DNA from: Cladocopium goreaui
Taxonomy: Eukaryota; Sar; Dinophyceae; Suessiales; Symbiodiniaceae
Length of the DNA: 64,000 nucleotides
Direction of reading: 5' to 3'
Assembly: GCA_947184155.2 (NCBI GenBank)
Contig: CAMXCT020006567.1
Location: 310,001 to 374,000 of the forward strand
Positions 12,701 to 23,037 of this stretch are shown here, one piece after another. Within the stretch, counting starts at the first letter, position 1; each line of letters starts with the position of its first letter. Made by a program: the position numbers and the translations under genes. The notes beneath the pieces were generated by a model, which did not search any database, was not told where the DNA came from, and worked only from the letters and a program-made list of their open reading frames with translations.

Positions 12701-15573
12701 TCTCCTCCTGTGGTTCTGTTTTTGGCTCAAAGCAGCACTGGGAAACCTTTTTCTCCTCCTGTGGTTGTGTTTTTGGCTGAAAGCAGCACTGTGAGGCCCA
12801 AAGCAGCACTGGGGGATCTTTTTCTCCTCCCGTGGTTCTGTTTTGGGCCCAAAGCAGCACTGGCAGACCTTTTTCTTTTGCTTGTGACCTTAAGCCTTAA
12901 GGTTTTAGGGTTAAAGGATTTTACGGTTAAAGGATTTTAGGGTTAAATGCCGTTAGGGTGAAATGTTGTTAGGGTCAAATGTTGTTAGGGTAAAAGCGTT
13001 TTAGGGTTAGATGATTTTAGGGTTGAAGGATTTTAAGGTTAAATGTTGTTAGGGTCAAATGTTGTTAGGGTTGAAGAGTTTTAGGGTTAAAGGATTTTAG
13101 GGTCAACGGATTTTAAGGCTGAAGCAAAGCATTGAAAAACACCACATGTTCAATCAACGGGTGACCAAGAAGACCCTTCGTGGCGCACACTTGGCGCAAG
13201 CCACCTAAAATTTGAGGGTTCAGGGTTTTAGGGTTTTAGGGTTTTAGGGTTTAGGGTTTAGCGTTGGCCCGGAAAGTGGAACGCACCAACAAGGCACGGA
13301 CGACGTGGCGTTGCGGTTGCCAGGCATCAATGCCGGTGTCATTCTGCTGCGGCCGTCGGAAATTGTCTTCCAACAGATGCTTAAGGAGGTCACCAGCGAA
13401 AACCATCCAGCGCACATTGCTGGCAATGGCCCTGAGCAGGCGCAAGGGTTTGGGACCATGGATGACGAGATGTTCCTAGGGTTTTGCAAGCAACATTCCA
13501 AGGTGAAATGCAATTGAGATCAACACATCCCCCATGTTTGTCTTCAAGAACACAGTCGTACATTTCCTTTTGTAATTCAAGTATATACACCCTGTGTAAG
13601 TTCTTATGGATGGTGTTTGCAAATTCGTTTATGTGATTTCGGTCATCCACTTGCTTGGAGATCCTTTCGTTCGCGGCTATGGATCGATCTGGTCGCAAGA
13701 ATTGGTATTCCCAGAATATGGCATTTCATTGTTTGTCGAAAGTGTACAGACACAACCTAAAACATGCGGTCTCATGAAGGCCAAGCCGACTGTCTAGACC
13801 CGGTATAATTAAACCAACCAACGATTTAGCCACCGTTCAGTCTTGGTCTAAGGGAGACGATAAACGTTTGTTAAGGCTTATACAGTACATTGATTCAACA
13901 CCCCACCACCGTTTGGTTGGAACCATAAACGATAGCCCTGAACAGCTAGGGCTTAGGCTTTACGTAGACGCTGATTTCGCAGGAGCTCGCTTATCTGCAA
14001 AGTCTACTTCAGGGGTGTTCCTAATCTTGTACGACCCCAATACGTTTTTCCCCTTAGCCTGGGTGAGTAAAAGACAGACATCAACCTCTCGATCCACAAC
14101 GGAATCTGAAGTTGTACCTCTTGCTCATTCCCTTTACCAAGAAGGCCTTCAGGCACTGCAACTTTGGGAATTGCTCTTAGGACGTAGTGTTGTCTTAAAA
14201 GTTCTTGAGGATAATCAAGCCACCATCCTGGTGGTCCGTAAAGGATACCCCTCAAAACTCCGACACATTGCTAGCACCCATAAGATAAACATGTCCGGTC
14301 TCTCAGAAGCCTTCCAAGACGACTCTGCCAAGTTGGAGTATTGTAAGACAGATGACCAGGCTGCGGATATCTTCACAAAGGCACTACCGCCGCAAAAATG
14401 GGGGCCAGCTCTCCGCCTCCTAGGCATCCGAACTGACCTCCAAAGCGAGCTCAAGCCAAAGACGGAAGGGGCAGCGCCAACGCGCCCCAAGTAGTCTTAG
14501 CGTAGGCATCTCCAAGAGTGGGACTGGGTAGGGAGGAGTAGAAATATTACGACCCAATTAGCCCCGCATGTATAGTCTATATTAATTCACCTTATGCGGT
14601 AGCAGTTGTAGCGATGAATCCAACCCCCGATAGTGTTGTACAGTCATAACAGAGACAACCTGTAGCTAGAAGCGTTAGCTGTAGGTAGGGCCATTGTATA
14701 GCATAGGAAGCGTTGTCCCCACTTTAATCCAGCGGGTTCAACATAGTCGCCTCTGTAACTACCTTGGCTCAAGTCGCACGGATAGAAAGTGCGCACATCG
14801 ATTCTTGATGTTGGGGAGTTCAACTTGGTTTGTTTCTCGTTGGTCCCCTCTTTTTTTTGACAATCCAAACATCTCAATGTTCGTATTTCTTGGCCGAGTT
14901 GGCTGAGATGTTTCCGGTCTCATGTATGTCAATGCATCAGCCCATCTTTTGACTTTCGGTGAGATCATCTTGAGAACAGTTTGATTTCGTTGACATTTGC
15001 TATGCATTTGCTGTATGAAAAGTGTTTCCTCAGTTTGCTCGCACTGAGGACTACCTCACACGATTCTTTGCAGTCGGTCACTGAGATGGGTCACATCAAA
15101 TTGGATTCCTGCAATACCACATTCGTTTTGTCAAGAATATCAGCTGAATATCATGCAAATAACACCAATAAATTAACTTAATGCACATATTTTGCAGAAG
15201 CAGATGAGGCAGATCTGAAGAATCCTTGGCGCCACATCGACGTCTCGTACAATTTTCAGTTGCACCATGTTCCCTTCGCATTGGAAAAGGTGGGACTACA
15301 GCATTTTAGGAAGCAACAGGCTTGATGAGGTTTGCATCAGAGTTCGCACTATCCAAATGATTCACACAGCGTGTCACATATGATACAACAGTCGAAATTT
15401 ATGTGACAATTGACAGAAGTTGTTAAGATATGTTAAGATTACATTGTCATGTTTTGTCCATCCTGTCTTGTGTGCAAGCCTGCAAGGTCATTGAGCACAC
15501 TTCGCGTGATCCAGAGTACCAGGAAGAGTGGAAACCACGGCGGCTGAACATTGACCCAGAGGAGCCAGCGTGA
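4058..15573 (+). CDS. Glycogenin-like family 8 glycosyltransferase, multi-exon
   Basis: Exons proposed: up to 4235, 4610-4638, 4892-5033, 5473/5480-5592, 13262-13502, 15209-15289 and 15487-15573 (stop 15571-15573). The joined product shows the GT8 order: YTCVMWGTNPGYALGA (start of the Rossmann fold), DLVLMHTD followed by VPENYL, TRFDGVFTKL, YEKVLLLDIDTFPL (DxD-type Mn2+ and UDP-sugar site), PGINAGVILLRPSE, NPWRHIDVSYNFQLHH, and a short tail. The family transfers sugars from nucleotide-sugar donors; the acceptor here is unknown. No transmembrane anchor was seen, but the N-terminus is uncertain. The 4638/4892 junction needs a GA donor, and the 13262 acceptor is the TTTAG of a telomere-like repeat. 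The junctions around 5033 and 5592 are uncertain. Introns are huge and repeat-filled, and one contains a copia fragment. Confidence 0.8.
4786..4866. repeat. AT-rich microsatellite (TA/TATG)
   Basis: Runs of TATATA and CATACATA lie in a GT8 intron. Simple-sequence DNA, non-coding. Confidence 0.8.
5593..6280. other. GT8 intron, no exon recognised
   Basis: Several short open frames exist (for example 5642-5971), but none shows GT8 or other family motifs. Around 6080-6270 a loosely repeated AATGGGGAT / GGGATTTAAGG pattern occurs. Treated as intron. Confidence 0.5.
6281..6386. mobile_element. Introner-like TIR element, family B copy 1
   Basis: About 106 bp. It begins ATGTGGGTCAAAATGG and ends with the inverse, AATTTTGACCCATACCC, forming a 13-15 bp terminal inverted repeat. 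The same element, nearly identical throughout, recurs at 18209-18316 in a different gene. It has no coding capacity. Confidence 0.75.
6608..6676. mobile_element. Short inverted-repeat element, family H
   Basis: TTAGACTCTTAGCATTTCC on the left pairs with GGAAATGGTAAGAGTCTAA on the right, so the ~70 bp can fold into one hairpin. Single copy in the window. Same build as the other TIR families described here. Confidence 0.6.
7785..8455. other. Disrupted part of the microsatellite
   Basis: Here the ATCT pattern breaks up: repeat fragments are interspersed with unrelated bases, a run of 13 G (8028-8040) and a run of 14 A (about 8281-8294). It may be an old decayed stretch or base-calling/assembly noise in a hard repeat. 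Confidence 0.6.
8535..8855. mobile_element. GC-rich minisatellite bounded by inverted repeats
   Basis: Between CCGCCCACACCGC (8559-8571) and its exact inverse GCGGTGTGGGCGG (about 8837-8849) lie about five copies of a ~40 bp unit containing GTGGGGGCTCCCCAAGCTAG and GAATTTTCACTTT. The block interrupts the ATCT array abruptly on both sides, which suggests insertion of a discrete element followed by internal expansion. Confidence 0.7.
9946..10050. mobile_element. Introner-like TIR element, family E copy 1
   Basis: The left end AGTGGGTTTGTCTGAAAA pairs with the right end TTTTCAGACATACCCAGT. The interior is AT-rich. Related copies are at 17230-17337 and 40883-41007. Confidence 0.65.
10197..10372. 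repeat. Telomere-like TTTAGGG tracts
   Basis: Short runs of GGTTTAGGG and GAGGGTTTAGGG occur at about 10201-10226 and 10337-10370. They match the TTTAGGG-type repeat reported for dinoflagellate telomeres but are interstitial and degenerate. Confidence 0.7.
10440..12895. repeat. 51-bp minisatellite array with a higher-order pattern
   Basis: The basic unit is about 51 bp, built from TTTTTGGCTCAAAGCAGC, ACTGGGAAACC and TTTTTCTCCTCCTGTGGTT. At intervals it switches to a variant containing TTGAGACCCTAAGCCTTAAC and TCCACTGGG, giving a higher-order structure. Open frames run through it on both strands only because the unit length is a multiple of three and lacks stops. No evidence of a gene. Confidence 0.9.
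12896..13261. repeat. Telomere-like repeat block ending at an exon
   Basis: Degenerate TTTTAGGGTTAAAGGA and TGTTGTTAGGGTC units (12900-13110) and then cleaner TTTTAGGG and TTTAGGG units (13213-13259). The last TTTAG is directly followed by the GT8 exon at 13262 and would serve as its 3' splice site. Confidence 0.75.
13799..14494 (+). mobile_element. Ty1/copia retrotransposon remnant (RNase H end of pol)
   Basis: An open frame of about 230 residues to a TAG at 14492-14494 shows the C-terminal part of copia Pol: LYVDADFAG (first RNase H Asp), TSTSRSTTESEV (Glu), LEDNQAT (Asp), the HKINMSG...LEYCKTDDQAADIFTKAL tail typical of the family, and a basic end. Reverse transcriptase, integrase, protease and gag are absent, so this is a 5'-truncated or partly deleted copy. 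A purine-rich stretch (GGGTAGGGAGGAG, 14526-14538) may be the polypurine tract, but an LTR pair was not seen. It sits in a GT8 intron. Confidence 0.85.
14495..15208. other. Downstream part of the copia remnant and GT8 intron
   Basis: No coding motif was recognised. The first few hundred bases may be copia 3' untranslated/LTR sequence; the rest is intron up to the GT8 exon at 15209. Confidence 0.4.
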
Positions 15574-16555
15574 AGCCAACCCAAGCAGGATAGTTTTTGT
15601 CCATCACCAATGTCAGATCAAGGATGTTTAATTGATTTTAGTGGAGATATCATATTTTAGTGGCATATGAAAGCAGCCAAGCAGGGTTGATTTTCCCCTA
15701 ATCCAACCGGGGTAACCAGTGGTTCATCAACCGCCTGAGGAGATCAAACTGATCCATTTCAGTGGAGAGTTGAAGTATTGGCACATGCTGTGCCTGCACT
15801 GAGAAGTGGCCGTGGAGTTTTGCGTGAGATGGTTGATATATGTTGATTAATATGTTGATATATGTTGATATATGTTGACATATGCTGATATATGTTGGAT
15901 ATATGTTGATGAATATGTTGATTAATATGTTGATTTAAAAATGGGGATGGCTCCAAATTCTTCTCGAAAATGCATGGCTTGATATGGCTTGATATGGTTT
16001 GATTGGCTGGTAGGCTGAGCAGACCTGGCGAAGAGACATCTGAGATGGACAACGAGAGGCTTGGGCCATTGGGATCTCCAGATTTTCTGCTGATCCGGTG
16101 TGATCGTGGTGTGGTGAAAACATTGGTTTTGTCAATGCGGGGACAATTCAGAAATTTGTGAAAAGCGGCTAAGCGCAAAGTCACCCGTTAACAGATGCAG
16201 GTTCCAGGTTTTGTGGTGTACCTCAAAGTCAGGTTCCGCTTATGGAGAGTAGGGTTCCCAGGCATTCTGGTGCGGGTTCCGGATGGTTCCGGTAAGGCTT
16301 CACGTCCAAAAAGGTGCTGAACCAGTCTTGTTGGGGATACCACCCGAGTGTATTGGGTCTCGAGGTTTCTGACCGCTGTTTTTTGAAACACAAAGGTCTA
16401 AGTAAGTTCCTTGTGCTGATTGAAAAAGGAGTGCATGTTATTCTAGTTGTGTCTTTTCTTTGTGCCGATTGGCAAGAGCGCAAACATCTGCATTTAAGTG
16501 TATCTTCCAAAAATCATCCTAGATTTCTTGTCAACTAGGACTCTTCGTCCCTTTT
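15574..16555. other. Spacer after the GT8 gene with a TGTTGATATA repeat
   Basis: Contains an imperfect ~11 bp tandem repeat (TATGTTGATA and variants) at about 15835-15935, which also makes the antisense frame Ile/Asn/Gln/His-rich. No family was recognised on either strand. Confidence 0.5.
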
Positions 16556-16803
16556 TGTGGCGCAGGTTTGCGGAAATGATGATCTCCCAATTTGCCTCTT
16601 ACAACATGTGGGTCACCGGTGAGGATGACTGTTGTCAATTCCATTGTCACCGGGACGAATCGGGACGGATCTTTTTGAACTGCGAGAATGGCACCACAAA
16701 GGATGTCAGTGATTTCGTGGAGAGATGCTTGGAACATCCAACGGATCAGTGGTGTATTTGCTGCCAGATCCACACAGATCCATTGGAGATTCATGTTTTG
16801 TGA
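16556..16803 (+). CDS. Possible exon, Cys/His-rich, unrecognised
   Basis: One frame reads RRFAEMMISQFASYNMW, then GEDDCCQFHCHRDESGR, FLNCENGTTKDVSDF and QWCICCQIHTDP. The composition is protein-like, with six Cys and three His, but no named zinc-binding domain could be assigned. It could be a 5' exon of the S1-domain gene that follows or a separate small gene. Exon limits are not known. Confidence 0.35.
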
Positions 16804-17229
16804 CTCACTTGTTTCACAAATCCTTCAGAGTATCCAGTGAGTTGGAGATGGTGATCAGATGAGACGAAAAATTCATTGGTTGTTTTTTTTTCATCAATGG
16901 GGGTAGCATTTTGGGAAACCTTCATCTTGATTTCTGCCTTAGGATCCTTCCAACATGTTCGTGGCATTGCAATCACTTCCATTTCAGCATGGCGCTCCTG
17001 CGCAGAAAGCTTGATGAAACAACAGCCAGGCCGGATGCGTCGATGCGTCCAACAATAAATCATCCCTGTCCTCAAAATTGGAAGTTTATTATTGTTTCTC
17101 TGGGATCTACATGGTTCACTGTGTTTTTTTCACTTCACTTTCTAAGTGTTTGATTTGGAAGTCCCAATCTTCAGCAAATGATCATTATGTTGGTTATGAA
17201 GGTTAGTAGGAAATCACAATGTATCATGT

Positions 17230-17337
17230 TGGTGTGTTTGAAAATGGTATATACACCCCAGTTATAGCCTTTAAAATCATTTAAATAGGGATGATGATCA
17301 TTCACCACTGGATTTAGAGATACCACATCAGACAAAA
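17230..17337. mobile_element. Introner-like TIR element, family E copy 2
   Basis: Left end GGTGTGTTTGAAAATGG, right end CAGACAAAACC, with a TATACACCCC block inside. It is more diverged than the copy at 40883-41007 but clearly the same type. Confidence 0.5.
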
Positions 17338-17361
17338 CCATGAATGATGTTGGATGATACC

Positions 17362-17435
17362 ACATGTTGGATGATGATACCAATCATGTTGGATGATGAT
17401 ACCAATCATGTTGGATGATGATACCAATCATGTTG
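17362..17435. repeat. 22-23 bp tandem repeat
   Basis: About three copies of a unit containing ATGTTGGATGATGATACCA. Confidence 0.8.
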
Positions 17436-17483
17436 TATTGTTCACTTGATGATGTTCAAAATTCCAATCTTCCAATCTTCCAG

Positions 17484-20400
17484 GTCTGTTGGATACAGTG
17501 AAAAATCCTCAAGTTGCTGTGAGCTGCTGGGCCATCGACACCGCTGTGGAAGTGCAATGGCCCAAGGAAGGTGCCATGGAAGAGTGGTTCCAATACGGTT
17601 TTCATGGGGTGATTTATTGTCGAAATGGGATTTAACAGATATTACAAGTTATAAGTATTATTTAATAAGTATTATGTAATAAGTATTATCTGTTATTATA
17701 TAAGTATTATTTAAGAAGTATTATTGAATTAGTATTGATAAGTCGTAAATAGCTTTAGCAACTGGAAATGAAGTACCCTGGTGGAGATGACAATTCCACT
17801 CTGGAGCACTGCAGGTGATGCTTGGCACGTGGGCCGTGTGGTTGGCGTCCACGAGGATGGAAGCTATACGGTTTCTTGGCGAAGCTAACTACTCACATGA
17901 ATTCTCCATGAATTCCCCATGAATTCCCCATGTATTTCGATATCTAATCTAATGTTCATTTCCATCATTTCCCGATTCTTCTGCTGTTTTTAGCAGTTGG
18001 TTCAACTGACAAAAAAGGTACCGATTTAGTGATGTGGCAGTCGTGACCGGTTGTGAGGTGCACTACCACAACTACGATCGCTCCTCTTGGATGACTCACA
18101 TGGAGCGGCGAGTCGACAAACAGCGCATGCGTTTGCTCGAGGCGAGGGTTCGACAGGGCTGGCTTGGGAGCCATTTTTCTCATTTTTCTCATAGGGTTCC
18201 TTCGTGGTCATGTGGATGTGGGTCAAAATGGAAGACCTAGGGGACCACAGATGTTAGTTCAGTTTAGTATTAACCATCCAATTATTGAGGTACCTAATTT
18301 TGACCCACACCCATGTTGAAACCAATGAAGGATGAAGTGAGGCTGGGAATTTCCAGGATTTCATGCCAGATGTGACTGACAGCAGCACTTGGAAGATCTT
18401 GGCAGGAGGTGCGGGGCCCTGCGATCCCCTTCGAGGAACTCGAAGTGGGAAAGACACTTGTCACCATGTGGGTATGGATCAATACCTATAAAAATACCAT
18501 TTTTAGTGGGATGAACATCCATCAATCCCAGCTATTTTGATGTGAACTACAGGGGTACAAGGTTTTGACACACTGCCATGTGTTAGACCAGCTGCAACAT
18601 CATTGGATATCTGAAGCTCCTTAAATTTCAGCGAGTCACATGGAGCCCAGGAAGTATCAGGGCCTGGTTCGCTTCGTGGTCAGCTATGGAGCCTTTGTGG
18701 ATGTCGGGACCCACTTGGGTTTGCTGCACCAAACTCGCATCTCTCTGGAAGCCATTGACTGCGTCAATGATGTGCTGTATGAAGGGCAGCAGGTGCGGCT
18801 TGTGAGACTTGTGACGAGGGATTTCCTCTTGGTCTGGGGGGCAAGGGCTTATGGTCTTTCGGTCTTTCCATGTCTCACCTGGGTCTTGTCCCAGTCTAAC
18901 CGTGGTCTTGCCCCGTCGCTTTGTCTCCGGTGCTGGCCTCTGCCTCGCATGGAGTGCGGCATAGCCCTGTTTTCTGCTGAGCAGACGACGCAAGAGGAGG
19001 CAGGACCAACATGGAAGGCTTTCACACACGTTACATGAGGTTGCCATCATTCAATCAACATTATTTGAAGGGAAAATCTGTTGGAAGCCCTTGTATTTGT
19101 CCAAAACAACGGTTTCCTTTCGGTCTTCTTCGGTCTTCCCCTGCGAACCAACCCATTGAGAAATGAAAAAGCCGCGTTCTTTTTTCCTAGGAAACATTAG
19201 GAAACGATTTATAAATTGTGGGTTTTCGGTGCTGAATGACGTATCTATTTTTCAATGGGCTAGGGAGGCTTTGATTTAGTTTAGCAGTGCCTATTTGTTG
19301 GTTTACAACGCCAGCACTATAGTGTTTATAATTGCAATCAATTGACATCATTTATAGTTGATATCTTTGACTTAGTACGTGGATTCCACATGATTATAAT
19401 CAATGGATTGGTTTAAGGGAAATTTTACAGGAAAGCCCCATATTGAATGGGAAAATAACTCTGGTTTCCGGTTCCGATTTTCCCGTGAAAACCAATCCAT
19501 TGATATAAAGCAGTTACATAGCTGGGATGCACATCCCATATCTCATCACGACAAACCCAGCGCAGGTCGCACGACATCATGGCAGCTCCGCAGCACAGTG
19601 GCCGGTTATCGTCTAGGGATATATAGGATAAATGTTTGATGGTATGCAAAGGTATATGGGGGTTTCCATAAATATCATAAATGGGGGTACCCCAATAGCT
19701 GGATTCCGTTTATAAGGAAAAAGGGAGAATCTTATAAAACTATAGATGATTTAGAGGTACCCCCCCATTTTAGCACCCCCCCCCATATACATCCTGTTAT
19801 GATCGCCTGTTTGTCAGTGGGCATTGCGGGGAATCCCCTGGATGGGTTACATATTTTTTAAACGAAGGACAATATCATCAACCAGTGGAGTTTGGGATAC
19901 CACATTCTTGGACAATCCAAGCTAGGATACATACCTAGCTTGGGTTATATAAAACAAGAATCAGTCTGGGTGCTCAGTTTCATTCTAGCTGATTTACTGA
20001 GATTTGGAGGTTTGCTCATTCACTAGGCTTTCTTTCTGGGATTCATTGGAACATCCAAGTTTTGTTAACAGGCTGGTTGAACGTTTTTTTTTGTTAACAG
20101 GAAACCCTAAACATGGACTGATGAATGGCTTGGAAGTGATATTCTCCATGGGGATTTAGAGGATTCAGTAAGGTGATCATCATCATTGCGCCGCAGCCAA
20201 GGATAGGACCGATACCTGATGTCGGTCCCTGACCGCTGAGCAAGGACCTTTAGAACTACCGAACTACCGAACTACAGAACTCTCCGTGTAAAAACGGGGG
20301 CCTATTTGATCCCTGGAAACATTTGAGCTAATTGAGCACGCAAGGTGTGTTTTTGTGGGAGAGTGTGGTTTGATGCGTTTGGGGTTATGAACTTGCTGTG

Positions 20401-21872
20401 CACATGAACTTTTCATGCGCCTCACTCACTCTGTTCGTTTGTGCATGACTCAAGTGGTCCTGACTGGGTAAGTTGCAACGAGTATTTGCCTCGTTGCCGC
20501 ATTGCCCCGCACCCTGGAAATGCGCCCTGGAGGTGGACGTGTGGGTTACAGAAATCAAAGAAGAGGAGCACAAATTCAGCTTGACCATGGTGGAAGGCTT
20601 GACAGGCGGGCACAAATTCCAATTTGTTTTGCACCTTGAAGTTTTGAAGCGGACTTGTTTGGCAAGTTTGGTAACCACAGATTTTGAAGAAGGGGCGTGC
20701 CTTTTATTGGAGTTTTTTTTCTTAATTGGCACCCTTCCGTTTTTTGAGTGGTTGGGGCACGCGCTCGAAACGCCAGGGGCGTTGTTTTTCGCCAAGGCGT
20801 TGCCAAAGACTTGAGACCCTTCGCAGATCTCGAAGGCGAGTGTCGCGCCGGAGTGGTGTCGCGCATCGTGCCCTTTGGGGTTTTTGTGACGGTCACTTTG
20901 GACAGCGGCGCGTTCGCAGATGGTTTGGTTCACAAATCCAAGATCAAGGACTGTGGCCTTGGGATCCTGGGGCCTGTTCTGCAAAACGGTAATGGAACAT
21001 CGACTGTGGATGTTTCGATGCAATACAGTGCAATCTGTGCATATCCAGTGACTTTCTGTGAATCTGTTTCGGCTTGGTTTGATGTCCATGAACAGGAACT
21101 GTTTCATTTATTCTCGAACACAAACTGTGCAAGCAAGGAGGTCACTCTTCCCATATTTCCATATATTTCCCATTCTTTTGGGTTCCGCCAGTTTGAGTGA
21201 TTCCAAGCCGACATGGCAATAGCGGTCAATAGCGGTGGTGATGACTTCCATTGCGCACCTTCGCAGGATGGCCTCATTGAAAACCTTGAGGATGTGGTAT
21301 CCCTTGGTCAAGAATCCAAGTGAAAACTTCAGTGTTGGTTTTTCATTTTTCGAAAACCGATGTTTCTTTTGACAGCTTGTCGTTTCAGTGGAACTTGGGC
21401 AAGTGCCCGGGCCCGGCACCTTGTTTTTGTTTTTTTTTGGATTTTTTGGTCATCAAAAAGGTCATGAGTCAGTGCTCAATTTGAGGAAGTGAAGGTCAAG
21501 ATCGAAAAAGTTGATCTGTGGGCAGACCGAATGGATCTTGTGCCGGACGGCGACGAAGGCCATGGCGATGGCTTCGGCGATGGCTTCGGCGATGGCTTCG
21601 GAGCAGATCTGTGCCTTCAGAATCTTTGCCGCGACGGAACTTATGGATGTAGATTGATGACTTTGTGAACTTCCAATTCGCCCACAACTGATAACTCATA
21701 AAGAATCCTTAAAAGAATCCACAAATAAAATTTGTGGTTTTTCATGGTTCTTCATGGTTCTTCATACACAAGATTCCTCGTGCGCTTGAGGAATGTGGCA
21801 CCCGAAGCGTGGCTGTCCAAATCTGGGGAAGCCTTCGATGCCATCGCGGCACCCTACATTGACATCCTGTGA
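17484..21872 (+). CDS. Multi-exon protein with Tudor/chromo-barrel-like and two S1 RNA-binding segments
   Basis: Exons proposed: 17484-17597, 17815-17886, 18030-~18160, 18632-18792, 20533-20595, 20838-20948, 21486-~21530 or further, ~21771-21872 (stop 21870-21872). Joined, the first part reads as a small beta-barrel (VEVQWPKEG, WHVGRVVGVHEDGSYTVSW) followed by a chromo-barrel-like stretch (GCEVHYHNYDRSSWM). Then come S1 domain 1 (YQGLVRFVVSYGAFVDVG, HLGLLHQTRIS, VDVWVTEIKEEEHKFSLTM) and S1 domain 2 (AGVVSRIVPFGVFVTV, GLVHKSKIK, VKVKIEKVDLWADRMDL). S1 domains bind RNA in ribosome-associated and translation proteins, so an RNA-binding role, possibly organellar, is inferred. The exact protein is not recognised. 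Junctions 20595/20838 (GC donor) and 20948/21486 (GA donor) are non-canonical. The start codon was not found. Confidence 0.6.
18209..18316. mobile_element. Introner-like TIR element, family B copy 2
   Basis: The same element as at 6281-6386. Both ends carry CATG; the left inner end TGTGGGTCAAAAT is the exact inverse of ATTTTGACCCACA on the right. It lies in an intron of the S1-domain gene. Confidence 0.8.
18466..18580. mobile_element. Introner-like element, family A copy 1
   Basis: About 115 bp running from GGGTATGGATCAATACC to GGTTTTGACACACTG, with a central GTGGGATGAACATCCA block. It is flanked on both sides by CCATGTG, a probable target-site duplication. Near-identical copies are at 26359-26470 and 34429-34543, and an inverted, diverged one at 39721-39812. 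Confidence 0.85.
19401..19502. mobile_element. Introner-like TIR element, family C copy 1
   Basis: The ends CAATGGATTGGTTT and AAACCAATCCATTG are exact inverses, continued by TTAAGGGAAA and TTTTCCCGTG. Four related copies occur in other introns of the window. Confidence 0.8.
19649..19795. mobile_element. Inverted-repeat element, family G
   Basis: GGTATATGGGGG and AAATGGGGGTACC on the left face GGTACCCCCCCATTT and CCCCCCATATAC on the right. Single copy in the window, in an intron of the S1-domain gene. Confidence 0.6.
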
Positions 21873-23016
21873 CAGTCCTCGTGAGCAGATCCGTAAGGAT
21901 TAATAAGAGCAGCAACTGGCAGATTTCGGCAGGAGGCACCAGAAAACCAGAAAGAAAACTGAGGAAATTGAACTATGTTAGACTATGTTGAACTACTGAA
22001 GCTGGCAGGTAGATTTTTTTTTTACATATTTAAACAATTTTGGTTAGAGAGATTCTGTCATGCGAATTTCAACAGTCTGCCAGCATCTGCCAGCTGCAAT
22101 GTAGGTGTGAGGGTTAGCTTACTCTGAAAAGAGTGGTTATTTGTTAAGTATTGCGTGGTGAGCTGAAAATCCACCATGTACTTCATTTTGTCAGTTTGGA
22201 GCTGCGAAAAACTTTGAATTCAATTTGATTCAAAATGATCCAACTGCAGCAACTGGAAGATTCTTGGATTTCAGACTCGGCAAGAGCCTAGGCCAAAGAA
22301 GTCTGTGGCCCCCAGAAATGGCCTTAGTGATGCACACCAAAAGGCCATCCCAGTTACGTCACATGATGTGAATCTACTAAAATTTCAAGGCCCGGCCCGG
22401 CTGCAGTCAAGACGCTGAACTTCCATGGACTCAGGTGACGATTTTGATTTTGTTGCTTAATCAGGCTCCCTGATTAATTAGGATGATCAGTAGCCAAGAT
22501 TGGCCAATTACCATGCGGAAATCGTCTTGCAGCCCAAATTTGATGCTAAAGCCCAAATTTGATGCTCACTCCCGATTGTGAGATTTTGGAGTGGCGGTTT
22601 GACGTAGGGCATGTTTTGTACAAGACCCACTGAACATGCGAAGCATCACCAGGACAGCTTTAGGAGTGTCATTTTGACCAGCAGCTGGATTGTGGTGATG
22701 TATTGTTGCAGATAGAATACTGAAATATACTGATCAAATATGACAAAATTGTATGATTCATCATGATTCTTCTATTCTCAAGATTTCTCAAGCTTCAGAG
22801 TGAAAGATGTGAAAGGATGCTGGATGCTTTGTATGTGATCCGGTCTTCCCTCTGCTTTGCGGGCAAAAAGAGCGAGACCTGTCCTTTTTCCTGCGTCTTC
22901 CGCAAAGGTTTGGATTTCCAAAGCTGTGCTGCCGACTTATGCAACCTTATGCCCTTCAGAGAATGTCTGTGAATCGTGGGTTTGACCTTAGTTCATTATC
23001 ATGAAGCTTGCTATTT
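21873..23016. other. Spacer between the S1-domain gene and the Rieske gene
   Basis: No conserved frame or structured repeat was recognised. It should contain the 3' end of the upstream gene and whatever drives the Rieske gene. No TATA-type or other promoter element could be supported, which is normal for dinoflagellates. Confidence 0.5.
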
Positions 23017-23037
23017 TCCGAAGCTCTGTGACCCAAG
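23017..23037 (+). promoter_or_regulatory. Possible relic dinoflagellate spliced-leader sequence directly before the Rieske ATG
   Basis: The 21 bases before the start codon begin TCCG, continue AAGC and end CCCAAG. The 22-nt dinoflagellate spliced leader begins CCGTAGCC and ends GGCTCAAG; allowing one gap, I count about 15 of 21 positions matching. Such relics mark genes re-inserted from trans-spliced mRNA. The 5' and 3' ends match best and the middle poorly, so chance similarity around a simple AG trans-splice acceptor is a real alternative. Confidence 0.4.

Noticed and set aside
10498..12860. Many long overlapping open frames on both strands (Ser/Gly/Phe- or Arg/Lys-rich)
   Set aside because: They are produced by the 51-bp repeat, whose unit is a multiple of three and lacks stops; every frame repeats the same peptide.
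10490..12870. Core TTTTTGGCTCAAAG in each minisatellite unit resembles the 3' half of the dinoflagellate spliced leader
   Set aside because: The T run is longer, the 5' half of the leader (CCGTAGCC) is missing, and no donor-like GT follows the match, so it is not a spliced-leader RNA gene array.
20385..21107. 240-residue minus-strand open frame
   Set aside because: It overlaps two S1-domain exons on the + strand that have clear motifs; the antisense product has no recognisable domain.
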